Assembly: GCA_045537285.1 (NCBI GenBank)
Contig: JAZSPC010000012.1
Location: 1 to 48,797, forward strand
DNA length: 48,797 nt
Direction: 5' to 3'
From: HGM13634 sp045537285
GTDB taxonomy: Bacteria; Bacillota; Clostridia; TANB77; CAG-508
The position numbers and the translations under genes were made by a program. Shown piece after piece: positions 7,350 through 16,717 of this stretch (position 1 is its first letter; each line of letters starts with the position of its first letter). The notes beneath the pieces were generated by a model. It worked only from the letters and a program-made list of their open reading frames with translations. It did no database searches and was not told the origin of the DNA.

Positions 7350-9059
7350 ATGTTAAATTTTAAAAATGAAATAGCTAAAACAATTAGCACAATTACAAAT
7401 ATAGACATTAATGAATTAGAAGGATATATTGAAATACCACCAGATGAAAATATGGGAGATTACGCTTTTCCTTGTTTTAAATTAGCAAAAGAACTAAAAA
7501 AAGCACCACCGCTTATTGCAAATGAATTAAAAGAAAAAATAGAAGTGAAAATTGAAATATTAGACAAAGTAGAAGTTGTTGGTGGATATCTTAATTTTTA
7601 TATAAACAAAAATAGTTTAGTAAAAAATACACTAGAAGAAATAGATTCAAAAGGTAAAGAATACGGAAAATCTCAAATAGGTAATGGTAAAAATATAGTT
7701 ATAGATTATTCGCACCCTAATATTGCAAAACCATTCCATATAGGACATTTGCGTTCAACTGTTATTGGACAAGCTTTATATAATCTATATTCATATATAG
7801 GATATGATGTAAAAGGTCTAAATTATTTAGGTGATTATGGAACACAATTTGGCAAAATGATAGAAGGATATAAATTGTGGGGACATGAATATAATATAGA
7901 TGAAAATCCTATTGAAGAACTTACCAAGATTTATGTAAGAATAAATGATTTGTGCAAACAAGATGAAAAGGTATTAGAAAATTGTAGAAATAACTTTAAA
8001 CTATTAGAAGATGGGGATTCATACTGTGTTGAATTATGGAAAAGATTTAGAGAGTTAAGTTTAAAAGAATTCCAAAAAATATATAACTTATTAGGTGGAA
8101 AGTTCGATTCTTGGGAGGGGGAAGCGGCTATTGCACCCAAAGTTCCAGAAACTCTTAAAATACTTGAAGCAACAGGTAAACTTGTAGTATCAGAAGGTGC
8201 AAAAATTATTGATTTAGAAGAATGTAAAATGCCACCATGTATTATAGAAAAAACTAATGGTTCTTCTACTTATGCATCAAGAGATTTAGCAGCAATTTTA
8301 CATAGAGCAAGAACATATGATTTTGATAAAGCAATATATGTTACATCATATGAACAAGTATTACATTTTAAACAAGTATTTGAAGTAGCCAAATTATTAG
8401 GTATGGATGAAAAATATACAAATGGATTAATTCACGTACCATTTGGAATGGTCCTATTAAAAACAGGAAAGATGTCTACAAGAGAAGGTAATATAATAAA
8501 GCTTGAAGATTTATTAAATGAAGCAATTCAAAGAGCAAAAGATATAATTAAAGAAAAAAATGCTAATTTAGAAAATACAGAAGAAGTAGCTAGAAAAGTT
8601 GGAATTGGAGCTATTATATTTAATGATTTATCATCTGGAAGAATTAAAGATGAAATATTTGATTGGGATACTATTTTAAACTTCAATGGTGAAACAGGAC
8701 CTTATGTTCAATATACTTATGTAAGAACACAAAGTATATTAAATAATATAAATAAATTACCAAGTGTTAAAGAAATAGACACAAAACAATTAGATAATAA
8801 AGAAGCTATTAAAGTTATAAAATTAATATATAATTTCCAAGAAACAATAATTGAAGCGGTAAATAAAAATGAACCTTCAATATTAGCAAGATATTTGATA
8901 GATGTAGCAAAAGCATTTAGCAGTTTCTATAACGAATATAAAATTATGTCAGAAATCGAAGAAGAAAAAAATGCAAGAATATACTTAACATATATTACAG
9001 GTTTAATATTAAAAAATGGTATGAATTTATTAGGAATTGAAATGCCAGATAAAATGTAG
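7350..9059 (+). CDS. argS: Arginyl-tRNA synthetase
   Basis: Class I synthetase charging tRNA-Arg. It has an N-terminal Add-1 domain (about 1-90), HIGH at 130-133 within HPNIAKPFHIGHLRS, and KMSTR near 374 in place of KMSKS. The C-terminal DALR anticodon-binding domain includes NGETGPYVQYTYVR. At 569 aa it is full length for the family (about 550-580). AAGGAG sits 9 nt before the ATG. Single-gene unit with a promoter that overlaps the preceding terminator. Confidence 0.97.
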   Translation: MLNFKNEIAKTISTITNIDINELEGYIEIPPDENMGDYAFPCFKLAKELKKAPPLIANELKEKIEVKIEILDKVEVVGGYLNFYINKNSLVKNTLEEIDSKGKEYGKSQIGNGKNIVIDYSHPNIAKPFHIGHLRSTVIGQALYNLYSYIGYDVKGLNYLGDYGTQFGKMIEGYKLWGHEYNIDENPIEELTKIYVRINDLCKQDEKVLENCRNNFKLLEDGDSYCVELWKRFRELSLKEFQKIYNLLGGKFDSWEGEAAIAPKVPETLKILEATGKLVVSEGAKIIDLEECKMPPCIIEKTNGSSTYASRDLAAILHRARTYDFDKAIYVTSYEQVLHFKQVFEVAKLLGMDEKYTNGLIHVPFGMVLLKTGKMSTREGNIIKLEDLLNEAIQRAKDIIKEKNANLENTEEVARKVGIGAIIFNDLSSGRIKDEIFDWDTILNFNGETGPYVQYTYVRTQSILNNINKLPSVKEIDTKQLDNKEAIKVIKLIYNFQETIIEAVNKNEPSILARYLIDVAKAFSSFYNEYKIMSEIEEEKNARIYLTYITGLILKNGMNLLGIEMPDKM

Positions 9060-9074
9060 AAAAGAATGGTTGAA

Positions 9075-9103
9075 TTGACAAAAAAAGTAGTATATGATAT
9101 TAA
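9075..9103 (+). promoter_or_regulatory. Promoter of the tar operon
   Basis: TTGACA (9075-9080, exact), 17-bp spacer, TATTAA (9098-9103). It drives the cluster that runs to galE. Confidence 0.65.
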
Positions 9104-9133
9104 TATAATAATTTAAAAATGGAGGTAATTAAT

Positions 9134-9847
9134 ATGAATTATGCAGGAATTTTAGCAGGTGGAATAGGTACAAGAATGGGAAGAACTGATCTACCAAAAC
9201 AATTTTTATTACTTGGAAATAAACCAATTTTAATACATACAATAGAACAATTTTTAATATCAAATGATATTGATAAAATAGTTGTAGCAGTACCAGCTAA
9301 CTGGAAATCATATTCAGACGATTTAATAAAAAAGTATTGTGATACAAGCAAAATAGATGTTATATGTGGTGGAACAACAAGAAATGATACAATATTAAAT
9401 ATTTGTAACCACATAAAAGGTAATTATGGATTAAATGATGAAGATGTTATAGTAACTCATGATTCGGTAAGGCCATTTATTACACAAAGAATTATTAAAG
9501 ATAATATAGAAGTGTGCAAAACAACAGATGCAGTAGATACAGTTATTCCAGCTTTTGATACAATTGTAGAAGCTCAAAATAAAACTACAATATCAAATAT
9601 ACCAATAAGAGATTATATGTATCTAGGACAAACTCCACAAACATTTAAGGTAGATACATTTATTAATGTATATTCTTCTTTAACAGACGAAGAAAAAGAT
9701 ATATTAACAGATGCTTGTAAAATGTTCGTAATTAAAAACAAAGAAGTGAAAATAGTTAATGGAGAATCATTCAATATGAAAGTTACAACACCATACGATT
9801 TAAAAATGGCATCTTTAATGTTAGGAGTTGAAGTTAAAAATGATTAA
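9134..9847 (+). CDS. tarI: Ribitol-5-phosphate cytidylyltransferase (TarI), IspD family
   Basis: Makes CDP-ribitol from CTP and ribitol 5-phosphate for ribitol-type teichoic acid. It is a nucleotidyltransferase with AGGIGTRMG (8-16), PKQF (21-24) and HDSVRPF near residue 113. The fold is shared with IspD; the partner gene tarJ, overlapping by 8 bp, and the phosphotransferases downstream argue for TarI. The ATG at 9134 is taken because GGAGG at 9121-9125 is 8 nt upstream. At 237 aa it has normal length. First gene of the operon. IspD activity cannot be excluded from sequence alone. Confidence 0.88.
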   Translation: MNYAGILAGGIGTRMGRTDLPKQFLLLGNKPILIHTIEQFLISNDIDKIVVAVPANWKSYSDDLIKKYCDTSKIDVICGGTTRNDTILNICNHIKGNYGLNDEDVIVTHDSVRPFITQRIIKDNIEVCKTTDAVDTVIPAFDTIVEAQNKTTISNIPIRDYMYLGQTPQTFKVDTFINVYSSLTDEEKDILTDACKMFVIKNKEVKIVNGESFNMKVTTPYDLKMASLMLGVEVKND

Positions 9848-10856
9848 TCAAATTATAAAATTAGTAGAACCTAAAAAGTTAGAAATTAATTTTGAACAAT
9901 TAGATTTACCTAAAAATCACATAATTGTAAAACCTACTTACATGTCTATATGTGCAGCAGATCAACGATATTATCAGGGTAAAAGAAAACAAGAGGTATT
10001 AGCTAAAAAGTTACCTTTAACTTTAATTCATGAAGCTATAGGGGAAGTATTGTATGATCCTAAAAAAGAGTACAAAGTAGGAGAAAAAGTTGTTTTAATA
10101 CCTAATACACCTTACGATGAAGATGAAGTTATAAAAGAAAATTATAGATTAAAATCAAAATTTAGATCAAGTAGTAAAGATGGATTTATGCAAGGGTTAG
10201 TATATATGAGAAGAAATAGAATAATACCAATAGAAAATATAAATCCAGAAATAGCATCTTTACTAGAACTTTTATCTGTTTCTGTAAACGGAATAGAAAA
10301 CTTTAATGAAAGAGCACATCAAAGAAGAAAAGTACTAGGAATATGGGGAGATGGAAGCGTATCATATGTAACAGCTCTGGTATTAAAAAAATACTTCCCA
10401 GATGCAAAATTGGTTGTTTTAGGAGTTAATAGAGAAAAATTAAGTTATTTTTCTTTTGCTGATGAGATAAAACTTGTAGATGAGCTTGAAAAAGATTTTA
10501 AAATTGACCACGGATTTGAATGTGTTGGTGGAGCAGGAGCGGAATCAGCTATTGAACAAATGATAGATTGTATAAATCCACAAGGAGCAATAACGCTTCT
10601 TGGTGTTTCAGAAGATCCACCACGTATAAATACAAGAATGGTATTAGAAAAAGGATTAATACTTTTGGGTAATAGTAGAAGTGGATATACAGATTTTAAA
10701 AAGGCCGTAGAATTATTACAAGACCCACAAACACAAGATTATGTAGAAAACATTATTTGCGACAGAATAGAAGTTAAAGCTTTAAGTGATATATATAAAG
10801 CTTTTGATGCAGATATGAATAATTATTTTAAAACTGTTATGAAATGGAGCATGTAG
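9840..10856 (+). CDS. tarJ: Ribulose-5-phosphate reductase (TarJ), zinc-type alcohol dehydrogenase family
   Basis: Medium-chain dehydrogenase that, in the TarI/TarJ pair, reduces ribulose 5-phosphate to ribitol 5-phosphate with NADPH. Visible features: CAADQRYYQGKR near residue 39 (zinc-site Cys and TarJ-like signature), LIHEAIGEV near 67, and the Rossmann segment GIWGDGSVSY near 171. The ATG at 9840 overlaps the end of tarI by 8 bp, with AGGAG 12 nt upstream, so the two are translationally linked. At 338 aa it fits TarJ (about 341). Confidence 0.9.
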   Translation: MINQIIKLVEPKKLEINFEQLDLPKNHIIVKPTYMSICAADQRYYQGKRKQEVLAKKLPLTLIHEAIGEVLYDPKKEYKVGEKVVLIPNTPYDEDEVIKENYRLKSKFRSSSKDGFMQGLVYMRRNRIIPIENINPEIASLLELLSVSVNGIENFNERAHQRRKVLGIWGDGSVSYVTALVLKKYFPDAKLVVLGVNREKLSYFSFADEIKLVDELEKDFKIDHGFECVGGAGAESAIEQMIDCINPQGAITLLGVSEDPPRINTRMVLEKGLILLGNSRSGYTDFKKAVELLQDPQTQDYVENIICDRIEVKALSDIYKAFDADMNNYFKTVMKWSM

Positions 10857-10857
10857 A

Positions 10858-11988
10858 ATGTTAAAGCAGACATTTTACCCATTTTTACAAAGGGTAAAAA
10901 AAATACCATATATTATTTTATATAATTTCCTTAAAAAAATATATAATATGGATACACAAAAAATAATATTAGTATCAAATACTAGAAAAGAATTATCTGG
11001 TAATTTATTATATATATACAATTATTTATGTCGTAATAATCCTGAAAAAAAAATAAAAATAATAACAAAATCATGTAACAATATTTTTTTTCAATTAGTA
11101 TGTGCAAAAGAAATAGCTGATGCTAAGTATATTATAATTGATGATTATTTTCCATTAATATATACTTTTAAGATTAGAAAAAATGCTAAATTAATTCAAG
11201 TTTGGCATGCTTGTGGAGCTTTTAAAAAAGTTGGTTATAGCAGAGAAATGAAAGAATATTCGAAAAAATCTCTTACACATAAGAACTATACTGATACAAT
11301 AGTAAGTTCAGAAGCTATTAGAGAAAATTATGCAGAAGCTTTTGGTATTAATATAAACAAGGTACATAGTTTAGGAGTACCAAGGACGGATATGTTTTTT
11401 GATGAAGAAGAAAAAGAAAAAATAAGAAAAAGATTATTTGCAAAAATGAGCGTATTAAAAGGGAAAAGGATAATATTATTTGCTCCTACTTTTAGAGGGA
11501 ATAATGTAAATGAAGGCTATTATCCAGCAGGTTTTATTAATATAGAAAAAATATATAATAATTTAGAAAAAAATGATATATTTATAATTAAAATGCATCC
11601 ATTCATAAAGAATAAAATAATAATTGAAGAAAAATTTAAAGATAAAATATTAAACATTACAGATGAATATAGAGAAATCAACGACTTATTATTAGTAACG
11701 GATTTATTAATAACAGATTATTCTTCGGTAATATTTGAATATTCATTTTTAAAAAAACCACTAATATTTTATACTCCGGATTATGAAGAGTATAAAGAAA
11801 AAAGAGATTTTTATTATGAATTTAATGAATATATATACGGAAAGCAAATAAATAATTTTAATGAATTATTAACAAACTTACAATATGATCAAATAGAAGA
11901 GAATAATATAGAAAAATTTAAGAAAAAGTTTTTAAGCTCTTGTGATGGAAATTCAACAAAGAGGATTGTTCAAGAACTAATAAGTTAG
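10858..11988 (+). CDS. CDP-glycerol/ribitol phosphotransferase family protein, paralogue 1
   Basis: TagB/TagF/TarL-type polyol-phosphate transferase acting at the cytoplasmic membrane face. Hallmarks: LIQVWHACGAFKKVGYS near residue 117, HKNYT, a GVPRTDMF segment, LFAPTFRGN, KMHPF, and TDLLITDYSSVIFEYS near 285. It has no separate N-terminal glycosyltransferase domain. The start follows tarJ by one base, with GGAG 8 nt upstream. Which step it performs (primer or polymerase; glycerol or ribitol) cannot be told from sequence, but TarI/TarJ upstream favour CDP-ribitol for at least one of the three. Confidence 0.92.
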   Translation: MLKQTFYPFLQRVKKIPYIILYNFLKKIYNMDTQKIILVSNTRKELSGNLLYIYNYLCRNNPEKKIKIITKSCNNIFFQLVCAKEIADAKYIIIDDYFPLIYTFKIRKNAKLIQVWHACGAFKKVGYSREMKEYSKKSLTHKNYTDTIVSSEAIRENYAEAFGININKVHSLGVPRTDMFFDEEEKEKIRKRLFAKMSVLKGKRIILFAPTFRGNNVNEGYYPAGFINIEKIYNNLEKNDIFIIKMHPFIKNKIIIEEKFKDKILNITDEYREINDLLLVTDLLITDYSSVIFEYSFLKKPLIFYTPDYEEYKEKRDFYYEFNEYIYGKQINNFNELLTNLQYDQIEENNIEKFKKKFLSSCDGNSTKRIVQELIS

Positions 11989-11997
11989 GAGAAAAAG

Positions 11998-13164
11998 GTG
12001 AAAGAAACTTTTAAAATATTAATTAGAAGAATGAAAACTGGTGCAAGAATAGTTATGTTCTACATCATCACTAGATTTTTATCTATTTTTTATAAACTTA
12101 AAGATAATAAGGTATTATTTTTATCAGATGTTAGAAGTGTTTTAGATGGAAACCTAAAATTTGTATATGAGTATATAGATGATGAGAAGTATGAAAAAGT
12201 TTTAAGTTTGAAAAGTGATAGAAAAGAAAAAAGAAAATTTAAGGAAAAAATTAGTTTAATTTATGATGTTATTACATCAAAATATATAATATTAGATGAT
12301 TATTCTAGTTTTATATCAATAATTAAAGTTAGAAAAGGACAGGAAATATGCCAGCTTTGGCATGGCGCAGGAGCGTTTAAAAAATTTGGATACAGTAGAC
12401 AAGATAAAGAAAGTAACAAAATAACAGGCCATAAGAATTATACAAAAGCATGTGTTACAGCTGATGAGATTAGATGGTGCTACGCAGAAGGATTTGGAAT
12501 TAATATCGATAATATAAAAGCAACAGGTATGGCTAGAACTGATATATTTTTTAATAAAGAATATATTGATGGAAAAAAAGAAGAGTTATACGATGAATAT
12601 CCTTTCTTGAAGAACAAAAAAATTATATTATTTGCTCCAACATATAGAGGCATGAGTTTAAGAGACTCATATTATGATTATGAACAACTAGAATTAGATA
12701 AAATATATAACGAATTAAAAGATGATGATTATGTATTTATTTTTAAATGGCATCCAGGGCTATATTATAAAATGAAGAGCAATAATGAGTGGCCATATAA
12801 TTTTGAAAAATATAAAAATTTTTACTTTGATTTTTCGGATAAAAGAGATATAAATGACTTGTTACTAATAACAGATGTTTTAATAACAGATTATTCATCA
12901 GTTATATTTGATTATGCTTTACTAAACAAGCCATTAGTGTATTTTGTATATGACTATGAAGAATACAAAAAAGATAGAGGATTGTATTTCGATTTTGAAG
13001 ATTATGTATATGGAGATATAACAAAAAACACAGAAGAGCTTATAAATTCTATAAAACATGCTAAGGTATTAGAAGATAAGAAAGAAAAGTTTGTTAAAAA
13101 ATTTATGAGTGCTTGTGATGGAAAATCAACACAAAAAACTTGTGAATGGATATTCGAAGAATAA
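11998..13164 (+). CDS. CDP-glycerol/ribitol phosphotransferase family protein, paralogue 2
   Basis: Same family and layout as its neighbours: ICQLWHGAGAFKKFGYS near residue 117, GHKNYTKACVT, GMARTDIFF, LFAPTYRGM, FKWHPG, and TDVLITDYSSVIFDYA near 293. 388 aa. It starts at GTG 11998, 9 nt after the previous stop, with AGGAG overlapping that stop. It appears closer to paralogue 1 than to paralogue 3, which suggests local duplication. Probably a teichoic-acid primer extender or polymerase. Confidence 0.92.
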   Translation: MKETFKILIRRMKTGARIVMFYIITRFLSIFYKLKDNKVLFLSDVRSVLDGNLKFVYEYIDDEKYEKVLSLKSDRKEKRKFKEKISLIYDVITSKYIILDDYSSFISIIKVRKGQEICQLWHGAGAFKKFGYSRQDKESNKITGHKNYTKACVTADEIRWCYAEGFGINIDNIKATGMARTDIFFNKEYIDGKKEELYDEYPFLKNKKIILFAPTYRGMSLRDSYYDYEQLELDKIYNELKDDDYVFIFKWHPGLYYKMKSNNEWPYNFEKYKNFYFDFSDKRDINDLLLITDVLITDYSSVIFDYALLNKPLVYFVYDYEEYKKDRGLYFDFEDYVYGDITKNTEELINSIKHAKVLEDKKEKFVKKFMSACDGKSTQKTCEWIFEE

Positions 13165-13186
13165 TAGATTAATTAGGATATAAGAT

Positions 13187-14311
13187 ATGAAAATAATAAA
13201 AAAAACACTAATAAGTAGTTGGAAATTAATAAATAATATAATATATTTTTTTATAAAAATATTTAAAACAAAAAATAAAGTAACTTTTATAAGTAGGCAA
13301 ACTAATGGTAAGAGTTTGGATTTTGATTTATTAATAGAAGAGATAAAAAAGCAAGACAACAATATCGAAATTGTTGTTTTAAATAAAATGATAGGAAAGA
13401 GTATTATAGAAAAAACAAAATATGCATTCTATATTTATCGCCAAATGTATCATATAGCAACTTCTAAGGCTGTGGTATTAGACGGATATTGTATTCCTAT
13501 TTGTACGTTGAAACATAAAAAGAATCTAAGAGTTATTCAAATATGGCACGCACTTGGTTCACTTAAAAAATTTGGGTATTCTATACTTGATAAAAGAGAA
13601 GGTTCAAAATCTGATATTGCGTTAACTATGGATATGCACAAAAACTATACTTATATTTTAACTTCCAGTGAATTTACAAAGCAATATTTTATGGAAGCTT
13701 TTAATGCAAATGAAGAACAAATGAAGGTTATTCCTTTACCAAGAGTGGATTTTTTGAAATCTGATTCATATAAACAAAAAATAAATGAAAAATTTTATAA
13801 ATATTACAATATATTAGAAAAAGATAATAAGAAAAAAATATTATATGTACCAACTTTTAGAAAAAACACAGAAGAAAATTTTGAAAATATAATTGACTCG
13901 ATAGATTATAATAATTTTGATTTAATTATTAAATCACATGATGACACAGAAATAGTGTGTTATAGTAAAGAACAAAAATATTCAGAAAAAACAAATTTTT
14001 CTGGTATGGAATTATTGCATGTAGCTGACTATGTAATAACTGATTATTCAGCAATTGCATTTGAATCAGCAGTAGCTAATAAACCAGTTTATTTTTATAA
14101 TTATGATTATGATACATATATAGATGGCAGAGGCTTTTATATTGATTATAAAAAAGAAATGCCAGGAGTAATTTCGAACGATATAAGCAAAATATTAGAT
14201 TCAATAAAAAATGTTAAATATGATTATTTGAAGCTAGAAAATTTTAGAAAAAAATATGTAATTGATACAGAAAATTGCACAAAGGAAATTGCAAACTTAA
14301 TTGTTCAATAA
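13187..14311 (+). CDS. CDP-glycerol/ribitol phosphotransferase family protein, paralogue 3
   Basis: More divergent member: VIQIWHALGSLKKFGYS near residue 117, then an extra SDIALTMDMHKNYT segment, PLPRVDFL, LYVPTFRKN, IKSHDD instead of the KxHP motif, and ADYVITDYSAIAFESA near 280. 374 aa. The HALGSLKKFGYS form is typical of TarB/TagB-like and TarL-like sequences in Clostridia. The loss of KMHP in favour of KSHDD may mean a different donor or acceptor. Only a weak RBS (AGGAT) precedes the ATG, so translation may be coupled. Confidence 0.9.
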   Translation: MKIIKKTLISSWKLINNIIYFFIKIFKTKNKVTFISRQTNGKSLDFDLLIEEIKKQDNNIEIVVLNKMIGKSIIEKTKYAFYIYRQMYHIATSKAVVLDGYCIPICTLKHKKNLRVIQIWHALGSLKKFGYSILDKREGSKSDIALTMDMHKNYTYILTSSEFTKQYFMEAFNANEEQMKVIPLPRVDFLKSDSYKQKINEKFYKYYNILEKDNKKKILYVPTFRKNTEENFENIIDSIDYNNFDLIIKSHDDTEIVCYSKEQKYSEKTNFSGMELLHVADYVITDYSAIAFESAVANKPVYFYNYDYDTYIDGRGFYIDYKKEMPGVISNDISKILDSIKNVKYDYLKLENFRKKYVIDTENCTKEIANLIVQ

Positions 14312-14339
14312 TACAATATATATGATAGGAGAAAGAACA

Positions 14340-15596
14340 ATGTTAAATGAGAACATTAAACAAGAAGCTATAAATAAACTAAAAGAGTATGCTCAACAAG
14401 AAATAATTGAACTGTTAAATATCTTATCTGATGAAGAAAAAGAAAAAATATATAATCAAGTTATAAACCTAGATTTTAAACAAATAGATAATCTATATAA
14501 TGAATTATCTAAAAAAGAAAAAATAGGCACAGAAAATATCGAAGCAATAATTGCATTAAATAAGGAAAAGCTATCAAGTGAAAAATTAAATAAATATAAT
14601 TTGCTTGGTGAAGAAATCATCAAAAATAATCAATATGCATTAGTTACAATGTCTGGGGGTCAAGGAACAAGATTGGGATTCGATAAACCGAAAGGTGAGT
14701 TTTTGGTTGATATTAATCCTCATCCTAAATTTTTATTTGAAATATTAGCTGAAAAATTAGAAGAAATAAATGAAAAATATAGTGTTATAATACCATGGTA
14801 TATTATGACAAGTACTGAAAATAATGAAGAAATACAACGTTTCTTTACTGAGCATAATAATTTTGGTTATCCAAATGAACATTTAAGATTCTTTAAGCAA
14901 GAAGATTTGCCATTAATTACAGAAAACAAAAAATTAATATTAGGAAGAGATAAATTAATAAGAGAAGCGGCTAATGGTAATGGTGGAATATTTAATGCCA
15001 TGTATAAAAATGGAATATCAGATGATATGGAACGAAGAGGAGTAAAATGGATATTCATAGGTTCTATTGATAATATTTTATTAAAGATTGCAGATACAAC
15101 ATTAATAGGTTTAGCAGAAGAAAGAAAAGTAGAAATTGCAACAAAATCATTAATGAAGAATTCACCAGATGAAAAAGTAGGAGCGATTTGCAAAATTAAT
15201 GATAAAATAAAAGTAATAGAATATTCTGAAATGTCTGATAAAATGAAGAATCAGAGAAATGAAGATGGAGAATTAACATTTGGAGAATCTCACATAATGT
15301 GTAATCTATTTTCAATGAACGCATTAAAAGTATTAGCAGATAAAAAATTACCATATCATATAGCAAACAAAAAAGCAGAGTATTTAGATGATAAGGGTGA
15401 AATTATAAAACCAACAGAACCTAATGCATACAAGTTTGAAACATTTATCTTTGATGCTTGGGAATATTTTAATGATATTGCTATTTTAAGGGGTAAAAGA
15501 GAAGAAGATTTTGCACCAATAAAGAATAAAGAAGGCGTAGATAGCCCTAAAACAGCAGTAGAATTATATAATCATTTTATAGAGGAGAATAATTAA
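14340..15596 (+). CDS. UDPGP-type UDP-sugar pyrophosphorylase (eukaryotic UAP1-like)
   Basis: Forms UDP-glucose or UDP-GlcNAc from UTP and the sugar 1-phosphate. The nucleotide-binding signature TMSGGQGTRLGFDKPKGEF is near residue 103. Other motifs are PWYIMTS near 143, HLRFFKQEDLP near 181 and FIGSIDNILLK near 238. This is the UDPGP fold of eukaryotic UAP1/AGX, not bacterial GalU or GlmU. AGGAG at 14327-14331 fixes the ATG at 14340; an upstream in-frame start would overlap paralogue 3. galE follows by one base, so the pair likely supplies UDP-sugars for the wall polymer. Confidence 0.88.
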   Translation: MLNENIKQEAINKLKEYAQQEIIELLNILSDEEKEKIYNQVINLDFKQIDNLYNELSKKEKIGTENIEAIIALNKEKLSSEKLNKYNLLGEEIIKNNQYALVTMSGGQGTRLGFDKPKGEFLVDINPHPKFLFEILAEKLEEINEKYSVIIPWYIMTSTENNEEIQRFFTEHNNFGYPNEHLRFFKQEDLPLITENKKLILGRDKLIREAANGNGGIFNAMYKNGISDDMERRGVKWIFIGSIDNILLKIADTTLIGLAEERKVEIATKSLMKNSPDEKVGAICKINDKIKVIEYSEMSDKMKNQRNEDGELTFGESHIMCNLFSMNALKVLADKKLPYHIANKKAEYLDDKGEIIKPTEPNAYKFETFIFDAWEYFNDIAILRGKREEDFAPIKNKEGVDSPKTAVELYNHFIEENN

Positions 15597-15597
15597 T

Positions 15598-16599
15598 ATG
15601 AGTATTTTGGTGACTGGTGGAGCAGGATATATTGGAAGTCATACTTCTGTTGAACTATTAGAAGCAGGAGAAAAAATTGTAATAGTAGACAATTTCGTAA
15701 ATAGTAAACCTGAGGTTTTAAATAAAATTAAAGAAATTACTAAAAAAGATTTTAAATTCTATGAGGTAGATTTACTAGATAAAGATAATTTAGAGAAAGT
15801 ATTTCAGGAAAACGATATAGAAGTAGTAATTCACTTCGCAGGGTTGAAGGCTGTTGGAGAATCTGTACAAAAACCAATAGAATACTATCATAATAATATA
15901 ACTGGTACCTTAGTACTATTAGATTTAATGAGAAAATATAATTGTAAAAAAATGGTGTTTAGTTCATCAGCAACAGTATATGGAGCACCTAAAACTGTTC
16001 CAATAAAAGAAGATTTTCCTTTATCTACTACAAATCCATATGGTAGTACTAAATTAATGATAGAACAAATATTAAAGGATGTATGTGTTGCAGATAAAGA
16101 TTTTTCAGCTATAATATTAAGATATTTTAATCCAATCGGAGCACATAAAAGTGGCTTAATAGGAGATAATCCAAATGGAATACCAAACAATTTAATGCCA
16201 TACGTTGCAAAAGTTGCAATAGGAGAGTTAGACCATCTAAATGTGTTTGGGAATGATTATCCAACAAAAGATGGTACAGGCGTAAGAGACTATATCCATG
16301 TTGTGGATTTATCAATAGGACATGTAAAGGCATTAGAAAAAGCTAGAAATTCAAAAGGCGCTATACCATATAACTTAGGAACTGGAAATGGTTATTCTGT
16401 TTTAGAAATTGTAAAAGCATTTGAAAAAGCAAATAGCATAAATGTAAAATATGAAATTGCTCCAAGAAGACCAGGAGATATAGCTGAATGTTATGCGGAT
16501 CCAACTAAGGCAAAAGAAGAGTTAAATTGGATTGCAGAAAAGAATTTAGACGATATGTGTAAAGATGCATGGAACTATATTAAAAATAATAATAAATAA
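15598..16599 (+). CDS. galE: UDP-glucose 4-epimerase
   Basis: Interconverts UDP-glucose and UDP-galactose (possibly the N-acetyl forms). Short-chain dehydrogenase fold: NAD motif GGAGYIGSH (7-15), active Ser in FSSSATVYG near 123, catalytic YGSTK near 148, and the GalE-type NPIGAHKSGLIGDNP near 179. 333 aa is the usual length. RBS GAGGAG is 9 nt upstream. It is the last gene of the tar cluster, followed by a strong terminator, and works directly downstream of the pyrophosphorylase. Confidence 0.95.
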   Translation: MSILVTGGAGYIGSHTSVELLEAGEKIVIVDNFVNSKPEVLNKIKEITKKDFKFYEVDLLDKDNLEKVFQENDIEVVIHFAGLKAVGESVQKPIEYYHNNITGTLVLLDLMRKYNCKKMVFSSSATVYGAPKTVPIKEDFPLSTTNPYGSTKLMIEQILKDVCVADKDFSAIILRYFNPIGAHKSGLIGDNPNGIPNNLMPYVAKVAIGELDHLNVFGNDYPTKDGTGVRDYIHVVDLSIGHVKALEKARNSKGAIPYNLGTGNGYSVLEIVKAFEKANSINVKYEIAPRRPGDIAECYADPTKAKEELNWIAEKNLDDMCKDAWNYIKNNNK

Positions 16600-16609
16600 T
16601 TAAAAAAGA

Positions 16610-16644
16610 AAATGCAAAATTTTTGTAAATTTTTGCATTTTTTT
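16610..16644 (+). terminator. Intrinsic terminator after galE
   Basis: AAATGCAAAA (16610-16619) pairs with TTTTGCATTT (16631-16640), then TTTT. Confidence 0.85.
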
Positions 16645-16717
16645 ATTTACTTTTTGCGATAATTTGTATACAATACATAGAGATTACAAAAGAAAGTTTG
16701 AAAGGAGCATTTTAGTT

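Noticed and set aside
16664..16717. Upstream in-frame extension of the GT4 gene
   Set aside because: AAAGGAG at 16701-16707 clearly serves the ATG at 16718, and the extension would overlap the promoter-like TACAAT region.
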